Shown: piece by piece, positions 9,603 through 18,490 of the stretch | How the letters are laid out: every line of letters starts with the position of its first letter | Position numbering within the stretch: position 1 is the stretch's first letter | The notes under the pieces: model-generated | Database searches by the model: none | Seen by the model: only the letters and a program-made list of their open reading frames with translations | Told to the model about the DNA's origin: nothing | From: an uncultured Cetobacterium sp. | Lineage (GTDB): Bacteria; Fusobacteriota; Fusobacteriia; Fusobacteriales; Fusobacteriaceae | NCBI GenBank assembly: GCA_949293295.1 | Contig: CASFCG010000008.1 | Location: 1-41,743, forward strand | Direction of reading: 5' to 3' | Length of the DNA stretch: 41,743 nucleotides | Made by a program: the position numbers and the translations under genes

Positions 9603-10604
9603 GTGAGAGTTTTGATTATAAGATTGAGCTCAATGGGGGATATAGTCTTAACAACGCCGATATTACGAGATTTAAAAGAGAAGTATCCAGAAATAGTAAT
9701 AGATTATCTCGTGATGGATGCTTTTAAAGAGGCTATATCTGGTAATCCACATATTGATAATTTAATTTTGTTCGATAAGAGAAAAAATGATGGATTGATA
9801 GATTTAATAAGATTTGGATTGGAATTAAGAAAAAATAATTATACATATGTATTTGATTTGCACTCAAAGCTTCGTTCAAGAATACTAAGTTTTTTGATAG
9901 GTGCAAAACTTTTCAGATATAAAAAAAGAAAGTTTATAAAAACATTACTGGTAAAGCTTAGATTGATGAGATACAAAGTTGACGATACAATAGTCAGAAA
10001 TTATTATAAACCATTTAAAGATTTAGGTCTATTTTATTCTGGAGAGAAATTGGAGTTTTATTTTGATAAAGCGAGTGAAGAGAGAATTGAAAATTTAGAA
10101 ATAGATTTTAAAAATACAGTTGCTATAGCTCCTGGAGCATCAAAAGAGACGAAAAAGTGGAGGAAAGATGGATTTTCTGAGTTGATAAGGCTGATTGTAA
10201 AAAAATATGAAAAAAGTGTCGTGCTCATTGGAGCTGAGAGTGAGAGAAAGATGTGTGAAGAAATAATAGAGCAGAGTGGGGTGGTAGCAGAGAATTTGGC
10301 AGGAAGATTAACTTTAAAAGAGAGTGGAGCACTTTTATCAAAGGTTAGATTTCTTGTAACAAATGATTCTGGACCCTTTCATGTAGCAAGGGGGGTAAAA
10401 ACACCTACATACGTCATATTTGGTCCAACAAGTCCAGATATGTTTGAATATGATAATAAAAACATATTAATATATGCAAAAGTTGATTGTTCTCCATGCA
10501 GTTTACATGGAGATAAGAGATGTCCAAAAGGTCATTTTAAGTGTATGAATGAGGTTAAAGCAACAGATATTTTAGAAATTATTGAGAATAGTGGGAGGTT
10601 GTAA
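9603..10604 (+). CDS. Glycosyltransferase family 9 protein (LPS heptosyltransferase-like), third copy
   Basis: A GT9 protein of 333 residues from the GTG at 9603 ([21 protein letters not shown]). In-frame ATGs at 9582 and 9558 would overlap the kinase gene and add charged residues absent from relatives; the purine-rich GAGAGGAAAAGG before 9603 favours the [17 protein letters not shown] and [11 protein letters not shown] mark the C-terminal donor-binding domain, followed by the cysteine cluster C-S-P-C...R-C-P...F-K-C-M seen in the second GT9 gene. [13 protein letters not shown] is the most typical WaaC/WaaF-type N-terminus of the three. It ends two bases before the recA start, so recA must be cotranscribed with it. 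Confidence 0.85.
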   Translation: MRVLIIRLSSMGDIVLTTPILRDLKEKYPEIVIDYLVMDAFKEAISGNPHIDNLILFDKRKNDGLIDLIRFGLELRKNNYTYVFDLHSKLRSRILSFLIGAKLFRYKKRKFIKTLLVKLRLMRYKVDDTIVRNYYKPFKDLGLFYSGEKLEFYFDKASEERIENLEIDFKNTVAIAPGASKETKKWRKDGFSELIRLIVKKYEKSVVLIGAESERKMCEEIIEQSGVVAENLAGRLTLKESGALLSKVRFLVTNDSGPFHVARGVKTPTYVIFGPTSPDMFEYDNKNILIYAKVDCSPCSLHGDKRCPKGHFKCMNEVKATDILEIIENSGRL

Positions 10605-10606
10605 AA

Positions 10607-11686
10607 GTGGCGAAAAAAGAGAAAGTAGAAACAAACGATAAGGCAAAGGCATTAGAAACAGCTTTAAAGCAAATAAGAAAAGATTTTGGTGATGGTTCTA
10701 TAATGAAATTGGGAGATAATCAAGGAATGAATATAGAGGTTATCTCGACAGGAAGTTTAAATTTAGATTTGGCGTTGGGGCTTGGAGGAGTTCCAAGAGG
10801 AAGAATTATAGAGATATATGGAGCTGAGAGTTCTGGAAAAACAACAATCACACTACATATTATAGCGGAAGCACAAAAAAAAGGAGGAGTAGCAGCTTTT
10901 ATAGATGCTGAACATGCGTTAGATCCAGTTTATGCAAAGGCTTTGGGTGTTGATATAGATGAGTTATTAATATCGCAACCGGATTTTGGAGAACAGGCAT
11001 TAGAAATAGCTGATATGCTTGTGAGGTCTGGGGCTTTAGATGTAGTTGTTGTGGATTCTGTGGCAGCTCTTGTTCCAAAAGCTGAAATTGATGGAGAGAT
11101 GTCTGACCAACAGATGGGATTACAGGCAAGATTGATGTCAAAAGCTTTGAGAAAATTAACCGCTTCAATAAATAAATCTAAAACAACAATGATTTTTATA
11201 AACCAGGTAAGGGATAAAATAGGTGGATTTGGATTTGGGCCTCAAACTACAACCACAGGGGGAAAAGCTTTAAAGTTCTATTCCTCAGTTAGAATGGAAG
11301 TGAAAAGAGTTGGAAGTGTTAAGCAAGGTGAGGAAGCTATAGGAAATGAAACAACTGTAAAAGTTACTAAAAACAAAGTGGCTCCACCATTCAAAGAGGC
11401 TAAATTCCAGATAATGTACGGGAAAGGAATCTCAAGGATAGGAGAGATTTTAGAGTTGGCTTTAAGTAATGATATTGTTTCAAAGTCTGGGTCATGGTTT
11501 AGTTTTGGAGATGTTAGACTAGGACAAGGAAAGGAAAATGTTAAGGCAAGATTAGAAAATGAGCCGGAGTTATATTCGGCGATAGAAGAGAGAGTAAAAA
11601 AATTATTGGAAGAGAAAACAGTTATTTTAACTTCTTCAGATGATACAGGAGAAGAGAATGAAAATAGTGAAAATACAGAGGAATAG
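10607..11686 (+). CDS. recA: Recombinase RecA
   Basis: RecA (359 residues) forms ATP-dependent filaments on single-stranded DNA for homologous recombination and repair. The Walker A motif is G72-A-E-S-S-G-K-T-T80, with Ala where most RecAs have Pro. The substrate loop [11 protein letters not shown] and [19 protein letters not shown] are intact, and the tail is acidic as usual. The start is a GTG at 10607 with GGGAGG eight bases upstream, giving [14 protein letters not shown]. It sits two bases behind an LPS glycosyltransferase gene and shows no separate promoter or LexA-type box that I can recognise. It therefore appears to depend on the LPS operon promoter unless one is hidden inside the upstream coding sequence. 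Its end overlaps recX. Confidence 0.98.
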   Translation: MAKKEKVETNDKAKALETALKQIRKDFGDGSIMKLGDNQGMNIEVISTGSLNLDLALGLGGVPRGRIIEIYGAESSGKTTITLHIIAEAQKKGGVAAFIDAEHALDPVYAKALGVDIDELLISQPDFGEQALEIADMLVRSGALDVVVVDSVAALVPKAEIDGEMSDQQMGLQARLMSKALRKLTASINKSKTTMIFINQVRDKIGGFGFGPQTTTTGGKALKFYSSVRMEVKRVGSVKQGEEAIGNETTVKVTKNKVAPPFKEAKFQIMYGKGISRIGEILELALSNDIVSKSGSWFSFGDVRLGQGKENVKARLENEPELYSAIEERVKKLLEEKTVILTSSDDTGEENENSENTEE

Positions 11687-12188
11687 ATATAAGCTTGAGA
11701 GTGGCATAATTATTACATTAGGAAAAGAAATAGTCTTAAAGTATGGCTTGAATAAAAGAGAAGAGTTAACAGATAAAGAGTATTATGAGATGTTGGAATT
11801 AGTAGTAATTTCTGCGTCATATTATTATTTAGCAAAGAGGGATTATTCGAAAAAAGAGTTGTATAATAAGTTGTGTGAAAGATATAGAGAAAAAGAGATT
11901 GTAAAAAAGGTTTTAACTCAATTAGAAGAAAAAAATTTTATAAATGATTATGAATTTGCTCTTAATTATGTGAAAGTTAGGAAAGGAAGCAAAAAAAAGA
12001 TAGAATACGAATTGGGATTAAAAGGAATAATAAAAAATATCATAGATGAAGTGATGTCAGATTTTGATGAGAGTGAAGAGTTAGAAAAGGCTTGGAAAAA
12101 ACTAGGGAATAGAGATGTAAACAAAAAAGTAGCTTCTTTAATGAGGAAGGGATTTTCATACGAAAAAATAAAAAAATTATTAAAATAG
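11658..12188 (+). CDS. recX: Regulatory protein RecX
   Basis: A 176-residue Lys/Glu-rich helical protein with RecX repeats: [20 protein letters not shown]...[30 protein letters not shown] is the hallmark R-x-x-S-x-x-E-L...L...G/F-I-x-D-x-x-F-A pattern. RecX binds RecA filaments and modulates their growth. I chose the ATG at 11658, which has AGGAGAAGAG just upstream, over the ATG at 11640. The gene overlaps recA by 29 bases in another frame, which argues for translational coupling. An N-terminal stretch of about 40 residues ([22 protein letters not shown]) precedes the repeats, as in longer RecX forms. Confidence 0.88.
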   Translation: MKIVKIQRNRYKLESGIIITLGKEIVLKYGLNKREELTDKEYYEMLELVVISASYYYLAKRDYSKKELYNKLCERYREKEIVKKVLTQLEEKNFINDYEFALNYVKVRKGSKKKIEYELGLKGIIKNIIDEVMSDFDESEELEKAWKKLGNRDVNKKVASLMRKGFSYEKIKKLLK

Positions 12189-12196
12189 GTTGGGTG

Positions 12197-12937
12197 ATGG
12201 GGATGTTTACTTTAATAAAACTTAGTGTTATTATAGTAATTGATTTTGTCTATTTATCACTGTTTAAAATAGCAAAAATAAAAAAACTTCCCGAAAGAGA
12301 AAGAGTGATTAAAGCCAGAGAGATAATAAAACAGTTATCTGAAAAAGCTATAAAATTAGCAAAGGTGGATTTACAAGTAAGATATTTGGATTATGAGGCT
12401 TATAAGAGTTTGGATTTTGAGAGAGGAGTTGTAGTTGTTTCAAATCATGAGAGTAATTTTGATATCCCTGTTATATTAGCTGGTTTGGATATACCCGTTG
12501 GTTTTGTTGCTAAAAAAGAGATGGAAAAATGGCCCTTTTATTCAGAATGGATGAGATTAAGTAAGTGTGTTTTTTTGAATAGAACTAATCCACGGGAAGG
12601 AATAAAAAATATCAAAGAGGCAATGGAAAACATAAAACAAGGGTATAATATGGTTATTTTTCCAGAAGGCGAAAGAAGCTTAGATGGGAATGTAGGAAGA
12701 TTTAAAAAAGGAAGTTTTAAAATGGTTACAGAGGGAAAAAATGTGATACTTCCTCTAACTGTTGATGGAACTTTTTTCATACAGAGAAAGGGAGAAAAAA
12801 CAGTACATTCAAATAAAAAGGTAGTGTTAACTGTAGGTAAACCTTTAGAGATAGATGGATTATCAATGGAAGAGACAGCCGAGTTGAGTATCAAGATATA
12901 TAATTTGATAAAAGAACAAAAAAATATCAAAAAATAA
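12197..12937 (+). CDS. plsC: 1-acyl-sn-glycerol-3-phosphate acyltransferase (PlsC family)
   Basis: A 246-residue acyltransferase that transfers a fatty acyl chain to the 2-position of lysophosphatidic acid at the inner membrane, giving phosphatidic acid. The catalytic H84-x4-D89 motif reads NHESNFD, and the glycerophosphate-binding motif is FPEGERS (about 155-161), close to the family FPEGTRS. A hydrophobic N-terminal segment (about residues 5-24) would anchor it in the membrane. Start: ATG at 12197 with a weak AGG upstream; a GTG at 12194 and an ATG at 12203 are alternatives. It is the last gene of the LPS/recA operon; no clear terminator hairpin follows before the pfl promoter. Confidence 0.9.
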   Translation: MGMFTLIKLSVIIVIDFVYLSLFKIAKIKKLPERERVIKAREIIKQLSEKAIKLAKVDLQVRYLDYEAYKSLDFERGVVVVSNHESNFDIPVILAGLDIPVGFVAKKEMEKWPFYSEWMRLSKCVFLNRTNPREGIKNIKEAMENIKQGYNMVIFPEGERSLDGNVGRFKKGSFKMVTEGKNVILPLTVDGTFFIQRKGEKTVHSNKKVVLTVGKPLEIDGLSMEETAELSIKIYNLIKEQKNIKK

Positions 12938-12983
12938 CCACTAAAATAGTAGAAATTATTCTTAATAAAATTATTGAAAATAT

Positions 12984-13012
12984 TTGACAATAGTTAATAT
13001 TTGTGCTAAACT
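12984..13012 (+). promoter_or_regulatory. pflB promoter
   Basis: A consensus TTGACA -35 (12984-12989), 17-base spacer and TAAACT -10 (13007-13012) with an extended TGC. The leader before pflB is about 105 bases. Confidence 0.7.
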
Positions 13013-13023
13013 TAGCATATAAA

Positions 13024-13067
13024 GTTAAGTGTCATTTAACAAAACTATACTAAAAAAATATAGTTTT
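13024..13067 (+). promoter_or_regulatory. Palindrome and hairpin in the pflB leader
   Basis: GTTAAGTGTCATTTAAC (13024-13040) is an imperfect palindrome in which 7 of 8 positions pair about the central T. It lies just downstream of the predicted transcription start, a position suited to a repressor. Right after it AAAACTATA and TATAGTTTT (13041-13049 and 13059-13067) form a 9-pair hairpin with a 9-base loop. The half-site GTTAA/TTAAC recalls Rex redox-repressor sites, but the length is 17 rather than 18, so this is only a suggestion. Confidence 0.4.
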
Positions 13068-13123
13068 AAGAAGTTATATAATTATTTTATCTGTCATTGA
13101 AGATATATTTAGGAGGAAAAGTT

Positions 13124-15364
13124 ATGGAAAACTTAAAATCGTATTGGTCAGATTTTAAAGGAACAATTTGGCAAAAGGAGATAAATGTAAGAGATTTCAT
13201 CCAAAACAACTACACACCATATACAGGAGATGAAAGCTTTTTAGTTGGAGCAACAGAAAATACTAAAGCTGTTTGGCAAAAATTGACAGAGATGTTTAAA
13301 GAGGAGATTGCTAAAGGGGTTTATGATGCAGAAACTAGATATCCTCAAGCGATTGATACATATGGACCAGGATATATTATTAAAGAGAAAGAAAGTATTG
13401 TAGGATTACAAACAGATGCACCTTTAAAAAGAGGAATTTTCCCTAAGGGTGGATTGAGAATGGTTGAAAACTCTCTTAACGCTTATGGTTATGAGATTGA
13501 CCCAATAACTAAGGAAATCTTCACAAGATATAGAAAAACTCATAATGAGGGAGTATTCTCAGCTTATACAGAAGAGATGAGAGCTGTTAGAAAATCAGGA
13601 ATTGTAACAGGGTTACCAGATGCTTACGGAAGAGGAAGAATAATCGGAGATTATAGAAGAGTAGCACTTTATGGAGTAGATAGATTAATCGAAGAAAGAA
13701 GATTCGAGTTAAAGAAAGCTGAAGCAGCTGAATTAACAGAGGAGATAATCAGAAAAAGAGAAGAGATATCAGAACAAATAAACGCACTAAAAACATTTGT
13801 AAAAATGTGTGCATCTTATGGATTTGACGTTACAAAACCTGCAACAAATGCAAAAGAAGCTGTACAATGGGTATACTTTGCTTATTTGGCGGCTACAAAA
13901 GACCAAGATGGGGCGGCAATGTCAATCGGTAGAACAGCTACATTCTTGGATATCTATATTGAAAGAGATATTGCAAAAGGTATCTTAACAGAAACTGAAG
14001 CACAAGACTTGATAGACCAATTTATCATAAAATTAAGAATTATTAGATTCTTAAGAACTCCAGAGTATAATGAGTTGTTCTCAGGAGACCCAACTTGGGT
14101 AACTGAATCTATTGGGGGAGAAGGAGTAGATGGAAGAACTCTTGTTACAAAAACATCTTTCAGATATTTAAATACTTTATATAATTTAGGACCAGCTCCA
14201 GAACCTAACTTAACAGTTTTATGGTCAAGAAAATCACCTGAAAACTGGAAAAAATTCTGTGCTAAAGTATCTATAGATACATCAGCTATTCAATATGAAA
14301 ATGATGATTTAATGAGACCAGATTTAGGGGATGACTATGGTATCGCGTGTTGTGTTTCTCCAATGGTAATTGGAAAACAAATGCAGTTCTTTGGAGCGAG
14401 AGTAAATCTTCCAAAAGCATTGTTATACACAATCAATGGAGGAAGAGATGAGAAATCAGGAGCTCAAGTAGCACCTAAATTTGAAGGAATTACGTCAGAG
14501 TACCTAGATTTTAACGAAGTTATGGAAAAATATGATGTAATGTTAAAATGGTTAGCAGGAGTATATATTAATGCTTTAAAAGTAATTCACTATATGCATG
14601 ATAAATATTCATATGAGGCTTTTGAAATGGCATTACACGATGTAGATGTGTTAAGAACACAAGCATCAGGTATAGCTGGTCTTTCAATAGTAGCGGATTC
14701 ATTGGCAGCTATCAGAGATACAAAAGTAAAAGTAATCAGAGATGAAAGAGGAATTGCGGTAGATTTTGAAAGAGAAGGAGAATATGTTCCATTTGGAAAT
14801 AATAATGATGAAACTGATAAATTAGCAGTTGAAATTACAGAAAAATTCATGAACTATATCAGAAGTCATGAAACTTATAGAAATTCAAAACCTACACAAT
14901 CAATTCTAACTATAACTTCAAATGTAGTTTATGGAAAGAAAACAGGAACTACTCCTTGTGGAAGAAGAGCAGGAACTCCATTCTCTCCAGGAGCAAATCC
15001 AATGAACGGAAGAGATACAAGAGGAGCTGTTGCAGCACTTGCATCAGTAGCTAAACTTCCATTCCACCATGCTGAGGATGGTATCTCTTATACATTTGCA
15101 ATTACTCCAAATGCTTTAGGAAAAACAAGAGAGGAGAGAGTGGATAATCTTGTTGGGTTAATGGATGGATATTTTACAACAGATGGAGGTCAACATTTGA
15201 ATGTAAATGTGTTTGATAGAGCTTTACTTGAAGATGCAATGAACAATCCAGAGAAATACCCTCAATTAACAATCAGAGTTTCAGGATATGCTGTAAACTT
15301 TGTAAGATTGACAAGAGAACAACAATTAGATGTTATATCGAGAACAATAAACGCTGGAATGTAG
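13124..15364 (+). CDS. pflB: Formate C-acetyltransferase (pyruvate formate-lyase)
   Basis: A glycyl-radical enzyme of 746 residues that converts pyruvate and CoA to acetyl-CoA and formate in anaerobic fermentation. The catalytic pair C409-C410 sits in IACCVSPM, and the radical-bearing Gly721 is in RVSGYAVNF near the C-terminus. The substrate-region motif [17 protein letters not shown] is at the N-terminus as in the family. Start: ATG at 13124, seven bases after a perfect AGGAGG; an in-frame ATG at 13097 would add nine unlikely residues and lacks a ribosome site. Codon use is strongly A-ended, consistent with high expression. The activating enzyme gene follows after 33 bases, making a classic pflBA pair. 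Confidence 0.98.
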   Translation: MENLKSYWSDFKGTIWQKEINVRDFIQNNYTPYTGDESFLVGATENTKAVWQKLTEMFKEEIAKGVYDAETRYPQAIDTYGPGYIIKEKESIVGLQTDAPLKRGIFPKGGLRMVENSLNAYGYEIDPITKEIFTRYRKTHNEGVFSAYTEEMRAVRKSGIVTGLPDAYGRGRIIGDYRRVALYGVDRLIEERRFELKKAEAAELTEEIIRKREEISEQINALKTFVKMCASYGFDVTKPATNAKEAVQWVYFAYLAATKDQDGAAMSIGRTATFLDIYIERDIAKGILTETEAQDLIDQFIIKLRIIRFLRTPEYNELFSGDPTWVTESIGGEGVDGRTLVTKTSFRYLNTLYNLGPAPEPNLTVLWSRKSPENWKKFCAKVSIDTSAIQYENDDLMRPDLGDDYGIACCVSPMVIGKQMQFFGARVNLPKALLYTINGGRDEKSGAQVAPKFEGITSEYLDFNEVMEKYDVMLKWLAGVYINALKVIHYMHDKYSYEAFEMALHDVDVLRTQASGIAGLSIVADSLAAIRDTKVKVIRDERGIAVDFEREGEYVPFGNNNDETDKLAVEITEKFMNYIRSHETYRNSKPTQSILTITSNVVYGKKTGTTPCGRRAGTPFSPGANPMNGRDTRGAVAALASVAKLPFHHAEDGISYTFAITPNALGKTREERVDNLVGLMDGYFTTDGGQHLNVNVFDRALLEDAMNNPEKYPQLTIRVSGYAVNFVRLTREQQLDVISRTINAGM

Positions 15365-15397
15365 GATTATAAAATTCTAAAGGAAGTGCTAGAAGTC

Positions 15398-16120
15398 ATG
15401 AAAAGAGGATGCATTCACTCACATGAGAGTTTTGGAACAGTTGATGGACCAGGCATAAGATATGTTGTATTTACTCAAGGGTGTCCGCTGAGATGTAAGT
15501 ATTGTCATAATGCTGATACATGGAGAAAAGAGGACGCTAAGACAAAAGAAACTCCAGAGGAAACTTTTGCTGAAATCTGCAAATATAAAAATTACATAGA
15601 AAAAGGAGGGGTAACCATCACAGGTGGAGACCCCATGACACAGCCTGAATATGTTGAGCAGCTATTGAGATTGTGTAAAAATGATGGTATTCACACAGCA
15701 ATAGATACATCTGGTTATCTCTTTAATGATAAAGTGAAGAGATGTCTAGAATACGTGGATTTAGTTCTACTTGATATAAAATCAATAGACCCGGTACAAT
15801 ACAAAGAGTTAACAGGTGTAGAATTAGAGCCAACATTGAAATTTGCAGAATATCTAAAAGAGATAAAAAAACCAATGTGGATAAGACATGTAGTTGTTCC
15901 AGGAATAACTGATAGTGATGAACTTCTCAATAAATTAGCAGATTATTTAATGAAATTTGATAATTTAGAAAAGGTAGAGATTTTACCGTATCATACTTTG
16001 GGAGAGTATAAATGGAAAAACCTTGGTTTGGAGTATCCATTAAAAGGTGTTCCGGCACTTTCAGCTAAGAGATTGGAAGAGGTTAAGGAAATCTTTAGAA
16101 AAAGAGGATTAAAGGTTTGA
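15398..16120 (+). CDS. pflA: Pyruvate formate-lyase activating enzyme
   Basis: A 240-residue radical-SAM enzyme that abstracts hydrogen from the PFL glycine using S-adenosylmethionine. C29-x3-C33-x2-C36 (GCPLRCKYCHN) binds the 4Fe-4S cluster; TITGGDP follows as the SAM-binding GGE-like motif with D in place of E. The N-terminal HSHESFGTVDGPGIR is diagnostic of PflA. I chose the ATG at 15398 (MKRGCIHS) because relatives begin there; a GTG at 15386 overlaps the AGGAAG ribosome site. The gene ends just before a strong terminator. Confidence 0.96.
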   Translation: MKRGCIHSHESFGTVDGPGIRYVVFTQGCPLRCKYCHNADTWRKEDAKTKETPEETFAEICKYKNYIEKGGVTITGGDPMTQPEYVEQLLRLCKNDGIHTAIDTSGYLFNDKVKRCLEYVDLVLLDIKSIDPVQYKELTGVELEPTLKFAEYLKEIKKPMWIRHVVVPGITDSDELLNKLADYLMKFDNLEKVEILPYHTLGEYKWKNLGLEYPLKGVPALSAKRLEEVKEIFRKRGLKV

Positions 16121-16126
16121 TAAAAG

Positions 16127-16160
16127 ATAACTCTAGTTTTTATACTAGAGTTATTTTTTA
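16127..16160 (+). terminator. Terminator of pflBA
   Basis: ATAACTCTAGT (16127-16137) pairs with ACTAGAGTTAT (16144-16154), a perfect 11-pair stem with a 6-base loop, followed by a run of T. Confidence 0.88.
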
Positions 16161-16204
16161 TATGAAGAAAAAACTTTGGTTTACGAGTAATATTGATGTA
16201 TTAA

Positions 16205-16236
16205 GATTAAAAAACCACCACTTGAAGTGGTGGTTT
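16205..16236 (-). terminator. Terminator of the lipoprotein gene
   Basis: AAACCACCAC and GTGGTGGTTT (16212-16236) form a tight GC-rich hairpin with a short TTGAA loop. Read on the minus strand it is followed by six T. It lies directly after the minus-strand lipoprotein gene, so the two converging units each have their own terminator. Confidence 0.82.
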
Positions 16237-16248
16237 ATGATTATAATA

Positions 16249-16797
16249 TTATTTATTTTTCGCACTTTCTTTAATATTAAATATAAATACTGGTAAGATA
16301 CAAGGTTGATATATAATTACTTCTGGTTTTCCAACAGGTTTTATAGTAAATTTAAACAGATATTTGTGAAAAGCTTCTGAATCATAAATAACATTTGATA
16401 CATTTGAAGCTACTCCGTACCATGCATAAAGATTTTTTTCTTTTATAATTTTTGTAGTAACTTTTATGTTAGGATTTGAATGTTTATTTTTTTGAGTTTC
16501 ATCAATAAAAGTAAGAACATCATTTGGAACCACACTCTGAACTTTTACATATTCTAGTTTTATATCCTTATTCTTTATTTTAAACATAAATTCAAAGTCT
16601 GGTTTATCTGGTTTTATTATAATTCCACATATCTTTATAGTAAAATCCTCTGTACTCTTAGGTCTAAAATGGTTGGTAGGTATTTTCTCACCAAACTCAT
16701 TCAATAGAGGAGCTTTAAAAAATGTAGTCTGTTTTAAAGATGTACAAGAACTTATAAGTAAAACTAAAAAAAATAAAAATAGAGATTTTTTCTTCAT
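16249..16797 (-). CDS. Uncharacterised lipoprotein
   Basis: A 182-residue protein with a classic lipoprotein signal: MKKK, a hydrophobic core, and a lipobox ending LISSC18-T-S, so it should be exported by Sec and lipid-anchored. The mature part has alternating polar and hydrophobic residues and is probably beta-rich (for example KICGIIIKPDKPDFEFMFKI); a hydrophobic QPCILPVFIFNI stretch lies near the end. I recognise no domain. The ATG has AAGGAGG eight bases upstream. It is a single-gene unit followed by its own terminator, not clearly linked to the cassette upstream. Function unknown. Confidence 0.8.
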   Translation of the reverse strand: MKKKSLFLFFLVLLISSCTSLKQTTFFKAPLLNEFGEKIPTNHFRPKSTEDFTIKICGIIIKPDKPDFEFMFKIKNKDIKLEYVKVQSVVPNDVLTFIDETQKNKHSNPNIKVTTKIIKEKNLYAWYGVASNVSNVIYDSEAFHKYLFKFTIKPVGKPEVIIYQPCILPVFIFNIKESAKNK

Positions 16798-16944
16798 AAA
16801 ATTATTACCTCCTTAATTTTTTAGTTTTTATATTATCAGTATAACATATTTATATAAATTATTATAGATACAAACTAGAGAGAATTGTTATAAGTTGAAA
16901 AAATAATTTTGAAATTGATAGATATTAGGTTTATAGTAAATTAA

Positions 16945-16975
16945 ATAAAAAAGGTCGCTTATTAAATACGACCTT
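16945..16975 (-). terminator. Terminator of the DUF1858/GTPase/ABC cassette
   Basis: AAGGTCG (16951-16957) pairs with CGACCTT (16969-16975) across an 11-base loop. On the minus strand TTTTTTATTT follows. It lies about 20 bases after the stop of the ABC ATPase gene. Confidence 0.65.
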
Positions 16976-16997
16976 ATAAAACTATAAAGATGAACTA

Positions 16998-17795
16998 CTA
17001 CTCTAAAATCTTCCCAACTCTTAATTTTTCTCTCATACTATAGAGAGTTCTATCAAGTTCATTTAACTTATCTAAGACTTTTTTCTCTTCATTAGTTGTT
17101 TCAATAATTTTATCAATTCCCCCGTTCTTTATGACTATTCTTTTATCTGCCATAAGTGCAAGTATAGGGTCATGAGTGGCGATTAAAACAATTTTGTCAT
17201 TACCAATCAAAAGGTCTAGAGCTTTTTTTCTATCAACACCGGCATTTTCAATCTCATCAATTAAAACGATAGGAGAACTACTTAGTAAAGCTGTATCAGC
17301 AATCATAAGAGATCGAGATTGTCCACCACTCAAACTTGTAATAGGAGTTGTTTTAAGAAATCTTTCCCCAGCTAATTCATTAGCTTGAAGAAAAATTTTC
17401 TCAACTATTTCATCTCTGTTTTCGGTTAATCTACTTTCTGCATGAAGTTTTAAAAACTCTTCAACTGTCAAATCCATCACAAAATTCATGTTTTGAGATA
17501 GTTGAGCTACTAATTTTGTACTTGGTGAGAATCTCTTTTCCAAATCAACTGGCTTATCATTAACTAAAATAGTTCTTTTAGTCGGAGTATCCTGCTGTGC
17601 TCCCCACTCAATATCTCCTAATAATCTACTTTTTCCTGAACCAGTTGCCCCGACTATAGCAATTATCTCTCCAGTTTTTATAGTGAATTTTTCAAAACTC
17701 TCCTTATTTCCAAATTTATCAACTCCTGCAAGAATTGAAACAGTTTGAACTTTTTCATCATCCAATCCTAATATATTCATTAAATCCAAATCCAT
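16998..17795 (-). CDS. Stand-alone ABC ATPase of a three-gene cassette
   Basis: A 265-residue ABC-type ATPase with every catalytic motif: Walker A G49-A-T-G-S-G-K-S56, Q-loop Q98, signature LSGGQ (155-159), Walker B IVLIDE (D180-E181) and switch His208 (ATHDP). The last 35 residues are charged and likely helical (EEKKVLDKLNELDRTLYSMREK). There are no membrane segments and no permease gene is next to it, so it may power a soluble process rather than transport. Start: the ATG at 17795 shares a base with the GTPase stop (TGATG) and has AGGTGA upstream; a GTG at 17798 is the alternative. It is the third gene of the cassette after the DUF1858/binding protein and the GTPase, all overlapping, implying a shared complex. 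Substrate unknown. Confidence 0.85.
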   Translation of the reverse strand: MDLDLMNILGLDDEKVQTVSILAGVDKFGNKESFEKFTIKTGEIIAIVGATGSGKSRLLGDIEWGAQQDTPTKRTILVNDKPVDLEKRFSPSTKLVAQLSQNMNFVMDLTVEEFLKLHAESRLTENRDEIVEKIFLQANELAGERFLKTTPITSLSGGQSRSLMIADTALLSSSPIVLIDEIENAGVDRKKALDLLIGNDKIVLIATHDPILALMADKRIVIKNGGIDKIIETTNEEKKVLDKLNELDRTLYSMREKLRVGKILE

Positions 17796-18490
17796 CACTT
17801 ATCACCTATCTCTATTTTTCTGATGTTTCCCAACTGATATGAACTTCCGATTCTAGTTTCTCCTAAACAGTATGAACATACAGCGGATGGAACAGAGAAA
17901 CGCAGTTTTTTTTCAACAACAGTTGTAATATCTTGATTATCTTTTGTTATTAGGTTAGAAAATTCATATGTTCCTTGTCCAGTTAATCCATTAATGTGCA
18001 TTATTAAAGCTCTTGGATTTACCATTTGTACTCTTGAAGCAAAAACCTCTCTTTCCGCTTGGGATACGATATCTCCCTTTGTTATAACAACAATATCAGC
18101 AGTTTTCAACATAGGACCTATTTTTTTTGGGGTGTTGATTCCGCTTAGATTATCAATGACACAGATAGCTTTTATATCTTGAATATATGGAGAACATCTG
18201 TTACAAAGTCCGGCACTTTCGCTGATTAAAATGTCTAAATTTTTAGAGATTCCCCATTGTACAACCTCTTCAATATTGCTTACAAAAAAGTGGTCTGGGC
18301 AAACAGAGGAGGACAATCCTTTTAAAACTGGTATTCCAGCTTTTTCATAGAGAATATCATCATCGGTATATAAACAATCAAATTTCACAACGCCAATTTT
18401 AAAATTTCGTAGTTTTAAGCTTTCAATAGTTTTTAAAATTAATGATGTTTTTCCAGATGATGGAGGTCCAGAAACAGTAATTAATTTCAT
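17795..18490 (-). CDS. HypB/UreG-like SIMIBI GTPase with Cys motifs
   Basis: A 231-residue GTPase of the G3E/SIMIBI class that includes the nickel and cobalamin metallochaperones HypB, UreG and CobW. The P-loop is G8-P-P-S-S-G-K-T-S16; the switch-like motif ESAGLCNRCSP (91-101) parallels the E-N-V-G-N-L-x-C-P stretch of HypB and supplies C96 and C99; TKGD (137-140) is the guanine-specificity motif. A second pair C205-x2-C208 (CSYCLGETRIG) sits near the C-terminus, and C39 and C64 add further possible ligands. The gene has ATGA overlaps with both neighbours. I infer a role in delivering or inserting a metal or metallocofactor together with the adjacent ABC ATPase and binding protein. The target is unknown, and the gene could instead serve a transporter with a permease encoded elsewhere. 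Confidence 0.82.
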   Translation of the reverse strand: MKLITVSGPPSSGKTSLILKTIESLKLRNFKIGVVKFDCLYTDDDILYEKAGIPVLKGLSSSVCPDHFFVSNIEEVVQWGISKNLDILISESAGLCNRCSPYIQDIKAICVIDNLSGINTPKKIGPMLKTADIVVITKGDIVSQAEREVFASRVQMVNPRALIMHINGLTGQGTYEFSNLITKDNQDITTVVEKKLRFSVPSAVCSYCLGETRIGSSYQLGNIRKIEIGDK

